Shown piece by piece: positions 59,448-64,000 of a stretch of 64,000 nucleotides of DNA; position 1 is the stretch's first letter; every line of letters starts with the position of its first letter. Origin of the DNA: Ailanthus altissimus (Eukaryota > Streptophyta > Magnoliopsida > Sapindales > Simaroubaceae); assembly GCA_946807835.1 (NCBI GenBank), contig OX327694.1:3608001-3672000 (forward strand). Reading direction: 5' to 3'. A program made the translations under genes and the position numbers. Under the pieces are notes generated by a model. The model searched no databases. It worked only from the letters and a program-made list of their open reading frames with translations, and was not told the DNA's origin.

Positions 59448-62400
59448 ATGTCACCGCCAAAAACCCCGTTTTCTTTTGCCCTGCTCTGTTTCTTTAAACG
59501 GTGAGTTTCTGTTTCTATTATGAAATTTTGTAGGAGTTTCTATGAAATCGTTTCTTTAAACGGCGAGTTTTTAATTTTTAATATGAAATTTTACATTAGT
59601 ATCTATAAAATTGTTTCAATGCCGAAATTTCTGAATTGGGTTGATTTTTGCTTTGCCTAATTATACTTCATTTAATTATATTTTTAGTTTCACGATGGCA
59701 TGAAAAAGAGGTTCTTCTATCATGCAAGTTAAATCTAGTGCTTGATTTGATTTACTATCAGAATATAATATTATAACTTCTTGTTTTTAATAGCAGGACA
59801 TAACTGTTCACTTTTATAGCATTGGGATGCAAATTATTATTATTAATTTTAATAATAGTATTACATTACAAATTTTAACTCACAATAAATTATAATACAG
59901 GATAACTGCTCAATAAATTATAACATTAAATAACTGTAATTAAAACTACAATACATAATTAAATTATAACATTGTAACATATCACTGAATTATAATATTG
60001 AATAATTACAAATGAATTATAACACTAAATAACTGCAACTAGAACTACAACACATAACTGAATTCTAACATTGAATAATTGTAATTAGAACTGTAACACA
60101 TAACTGCACTGAATAATTGCAACTAAAACTGTAACACATAACTGAATTATAATGCTGAATAACTATAACTAGAACTGCAACTACAACACATAACTAAAAT
60201 TATAACACTGAATAACTGCAACTAAAACTGCAACACATAACTGTTGAAATACATAACTGAATTATAACACTGAATAATTGTAATTCGAACTGCAATACAT
60301 AACTACCTCCTATAATTGAATTGTACCTAGAATTGCAACACATAACTGAATTATAATTGAAGAAATAATTTTTTTTTTTCCAAATTCTCTAATTGAATTA
60401 TAATTAAAGAAATGAATATTTTCCTAAATTCTTTAGCCTTTGCTAAGGTTGGAACCTTGACTTAATTCAAAGGTGCACAAATTTAGCCACTAAAACTTAG
60501 CAATTGAGCGATGCAAATTACTAATTTAGAACTTAAAAATTGATAAAGGGTTATTTTTCTGAAGCTCATATTTTATAATAGTTTTCCCAAACTATTTTAT
60601 CGTCAAGGATTCACCTTTATTCCTTCCTTTCTATTATTTGTTTTTTAGAATTACATTGTTTTGTACTTATAGCTGACTATTATATTCATTATAGGAAAAT
60701 AGTGGAGCACATTGGTCTGCTCAAAGCAAAAAACAAGATTTATATGACGAGGAAGAGAAGGATGTGCTTGATTATCTTTATACATCTCAGTATCAAATGG
60801 GTGGCATTATTGCCATATCTTTGGGTGAGTTTCGATTTTTGAGTACCCAGTCGTTGCATTTTAGTGATGAGAACAAATATTGAATCGTTCAGACTGATGT
60901 TGATTGTAAGAATAAATTTCATTCATCTTCTCTCCACAAGGAGGTTCCTGAAAATTTTGACAAATTCAACGAGAGGTTCTGATACATTGAAGTTTTTAAG
61001 GTCCGTCCAGAGAAAAGGCATGCCCATTTTGATAGAATAGATTAATACTGGAAAGTTTTAAGCATATAAGTCTGTGTCAAATGACACAGATGTCTTTCCT
61101 TTACTCCTGTAGGAGTATCTCCATTCAAAATGCTGAAAACTATACCCATTCTGTTTCATACATTTCCAAAAAAAAGGAACACCATATGAAGTTCTATGAG
61201 AATCCTTTCTACTAGAGAGTACTCAAGGAAAATGTGACACTTTACTGCCATGTATGCCCTGGCATGTAAACGCCAACACTCAATAGCTCTAAATTTGTAT
61301 TTCCTTCATTTTGTTTTTTGCTGAAATAAATAACTCACAATTCGCAATTTTAATTATGTGCTGCATATTAAACTCAACTTTGCTGCATAAGTGCAGGGAT
61401 TATTTAATGTAGATTATGAATCAGAAGTTGAAGATGATATTCTTCCTATATTTCGTAAAGTGAGAGGTCAGATACTCTGGATACAATTCTTAAATGTTCT
61501 GATAAAATTTTGTTTTATACCTACTTCTTTCAATGAAATGGAAATTCTTTGGATCCTTTTACATGTTCATTATGCATAAGTTTAGAATATTCCGTAAAAT
61601 AAGTGTTACCCTTGCAATCACAGAAATGTGATTTGATATTTGGATTGGAATCATAGTTACTTGCTTTGCATGTAACATATTTAACTTCATTCTTATAGTT
61701 ATTACCATCGAGAACAAGCTGTTTCCTTCCACTTTTGTTCAAATGCAATATTTTCATGTGTGTGGTCATAGATCTTGCTGGTAATTTTAAAATAAGCTGA
61801 ACTTCTTTGGTTGCAGGAGTTCAACTTTGGAGTAGAGTATGTGCTGCTAATTGCATTTGTTAAAAGTGCATTTGGTGGACCTGTAGAAGATGCATTAGCC
61901 TCTCTTAGAAAGCTGACTGCTGAATTTCCATCTTCAATTGTCCAATCTACTCAAGGCGAGCATGAAATGAAGAACTCACAAATTTTTTTTTTCACATCCC
62001 AAAAAATAGCATCCTATCTGGTGATGCTCGTGTTCCACTAGCAAATTAGATGCAAGTTTTCATCAGGCATATACAATTAATACGTACTGCTTGAATGAAG
62101 TGAACCTTTTTTTTATCATGTGGCAGGGTAATACTTGTGTGAGGTTGTAAATTGTAATTGTATCATTTCTCATTAGTCCGTGGTTGTCAGGTTCAAAGTC
62201 TGATCTCAGCAGTGAGGAATATACACATGGAGCAGTGATAAGATTCTGATCACGTTGGTTCTCTTTCATGTTTTGTAATATCTTATTTAGTAGGGGCATT
62301 CCGCTGTTGCTAATTAAAAGTATGCAAGCAGTTGAGGCCTTTGAGATATTTGTGGGCAGCTCAGAATACAAAGATGTGAGAAGAGTGACTTTATTCTCTT

Positions 62401-62833
62401 GGCATTTGCATTTGAGATATCTTTTCCTTATCATTCAAATATGAACCTTTACGAGTGACGGCTCTCGAATTTGTTTCTTCTTATGGGTTTAAACTTGGCG
62501 CAATATTAACAATAAAAAGGCTTTACTTATATCTTAGAAAATAAGATTCTTTGGAAATATTCATGTTTTTACAACTGTGTTAATAATTCTCTGCTCCTGC
62601 CAGGTGATAGTACAAACCTAAATTTATTCTCTGAGAAGAGAAGTAAGAACTATTAGGAAATGTGGAAGTTCTATTTTGTGACAGACACGTAACTGGAAAA
62701 AGTTTGAACTGTCTTTGATTTGAAATGACAGATATGTAGCAACAAATTCCAGCCAATTATCAGGAAAACGCTTCCAATACATTTCTCTGTTGATCCAGTG
62801 GGCACTGAGATTATATATCAAGGATTTGCTTAA
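59448..62833 (+). pseudogene. Stress-response A/B-barrel (UP3/DABB-type) gene, decayed
   Basis: Exon remnants in the correct order: possible exon 1 at 59448-59500 with a good GTGAGT donor; 60695-60824 (VEHIGLLKAK, then, after a shift, DVLDYLYTSQYQMGGIIAIS); about 61160-61262 (KFYENPFY and VLKEN with a TAG between); 61397-61459 (NVDYESEVEDDILPIFRK); 61817-61956 (GVEYVLLIAF and GPVEDALASLRKL); 62191-62246 (SSEEYTHGAVIRF, then TGA); 62328-62374 (AVEAFEIFVGSSEYKD); 62732-62833 (NKFQPIIRKTLP, HFSVDPVGTEI, stop TAA). These follow plant proteins with stress-response dimeric A/B-barrel domains. At least one frameshift and two in-frame stops make it a pseudogene. Introns are retained, so it arose by decay or DNA-level duplication, not retroposition. 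Confidence 0.8.
59930..60360 (+). repeat. Minisatellite in the first intron of the A/B-barrel pseudogene
   Basis: A degenerate unit of about 45-55 bases (CACATAACTGAATTATAACA, CTGAATAACTGCAACTAAAA) is repeated roughly eight times with variable spacing. Confidence 0.8.
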
Positions 62834-63513
62834 TTGACTTCTTTGATAAAGATTTAGACTCTCACATAAAATAATTTTTATTCTAATTAAATTTAAAGTT
62901 TATTCAATTTTTATAAATATTATATAAATTTTTATAATTCTTTAAAATAATTTAAATATTTTAAATATTAAAAAATATAAACATAAAAGAGAATAAATAA
63001 GTTAGGCGGCCCTAAGTGTTGACTGCACTAGAAGGGTGCCATAAAATTACTTAAATATTAAATGTATTAAGAGTGATAAGAGATCCTTTTGAGAGAGTTT
63101 GGGCTATTTTTATATTTTTTAGTAAAAATCTCTTATGAGGAATGATAAATATTAAGATATCTTAAAATAGTGATGATTTATTAGATATTTAGTGATTTAA
63201 TTAATAAAAAAAGTTGGATTATGAATCTGTAGTGAACGTAAATGTTGTGTTGAACCACGTATATTTTATACCTTGTGATTTGTTTACTTTATCTTTATTG
63301 ATGAGTTGATCTTTTATATTTTTTGTTATTTGTGAGCTAAGTGTTTCATATGCACATAGGGTCTTTAAAGTGCTAAATACCAAGACATGGTCGTATTAAA
63401 GCACATAAAACCTTAATAATGAGCCAGTGTAAAAGATTAATCGTTAAGAGAGATTAATGTTAAGACTGTTTTTCTACAATAGATGTTAATCAGTTACTAA
63501 CTAGTTTGGTTCT
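62834..63513. other. AT-rich noncoding stretch
   Basis: No gene recognised. Some phrasing near 63360-63500 is reminiscent of LTR leaders, but no ends could be identified. Confidence 0.3.
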
Positions 63514-63652
63514 TATAAATTCGGTGGATTAGAAACTCCATAAGTAAGATCTCGTGGTGGTTGTTATATATATATATATATATATATAAATTCGGTGGAT
63601 TAGAAACTTCATAAGTAAGATCTCGTGATGGTTGTTATATAAATATATATAA
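63514..63652 (+). repeat. 74-bp tandem duplication with (TA)n
   Basis: AAATTCGGTGGATTAGAAAC at 63514 recurs at 63588. Both copies continue through TAAGTAAGATCTCGTG and end in a TATATA run. Confidence 0.85.
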
Positions 63653-64000
63653 TTGATCTAGTAAATTATAAAGCTCACCACATGGTGAATTTTTAAACAC
63701 GTGATAATATTTTATAGCACATTGTAAATTGTGCAAAAGTTATGAATTTATTAGACAATGAATGTGACAGTATTACTCGCCATATAATGAATTACGTAAC
63801 TTATTAAATCAATTATATATATATATATATATATAGATTCTCCCATGAAAACAAGAAGTTAAAATTAACTTTTAATTTGCGGTATATTCTTTCTTCTAAG
63901 CTATTGATATATACTATACGTTGTTCTAATAACAAGTAGTACGGTAACTAGTCTTGGGATATGATAATTAAACAAATTCTTCAGTGCCTGTATGTGGGGG
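63653..64000. other. AT-rich end of window
   Basis: Contains another (TA)n tract near 63815-63834; nothing else recognised. Confidence 0.35.

Noticed and set aside
60940..61040. Possible extra exon (text like NFDKFNERF, YIEVFKVRPEK)
   Set aside because: It contains a stop codon and does not fit the A/B-barrel protein order; left unassigned within the pseudogene.

Overview
This window looks like nuclear DNA of a dicot plant. It is very AT-rich, with intron-split genes, Copia and Gypsy LTR retrotransposons, MITEs, a SINE and inserted plastid fragments. The protein genes (a group IIb WRKY factor, a phytepsin-type aspartic protease and a MAPKKK17/18-type kinase) read like a rosid tree; Sapindales such as Citrus is a guess from general resemblance, not a demonstrated identity.

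Layout. (1) 1-9.75 kb is a graveyard: a minus-strand Gypsy element broken by a 2.6-kb solo LTR, two decayed 3' fragments of a dienelactone-hydrolase-like gene, a Copia remnant, and plastid pieces of ycf2 and atpF. (2) 9.75-33 kb is gene-poor: a four-unit 333-bp tandem array, nested terminal-inverted-repeat (TIR) elements, a hAT-like element, two MITE families, a minisatellite, a 25-G run and two solo-LTR-like blocks. (3) 33.7-36.06 kb holds a complete five-exon WRKY gene, with a W-box-bearing GC-richer block about 1.5 kb upstream. (4) 36.7-39.7 kb holds a long-TIR element, a SINE with a perfect 17-bp target duplication, and a MITE. (5) 40.97-50.59 kb holds a 13-exon aspartic protease gene on the plus strand. 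Its second coding intron carries a 4.25-kb Copia element. The reading frame contains one in-frame TGA, and exon 9 has a duplicated splice acceptor. (6) 53.0-53.6 kb holds two adjacent MITEs. (7) 55.68-56.96 kb holds an intact intronless MAPKKK17/18-like kinase with ABRE, DRE and TATA motifs upstream. (8) 59.4-62.8 kb holds a decayed stress-response A/B-barrel (UP3/DABB-type) gene. The last kilobase is AT-rich with a short tandem duplication.

Only the WRKY gene and the kinase look fully functional. Both belong to families tied to stress and hormone signalling, but nothing in the sequence shows that they act together. The dominant theme is layered transposon insertion and gene decay. I did not find a defence system, gene cluster or other clearly new biological system; the more unusual items are the protease's duplicated acceptor, the Copia element that seems to lack gag, and the nested TIR elements that carry tRNA-like boxes.
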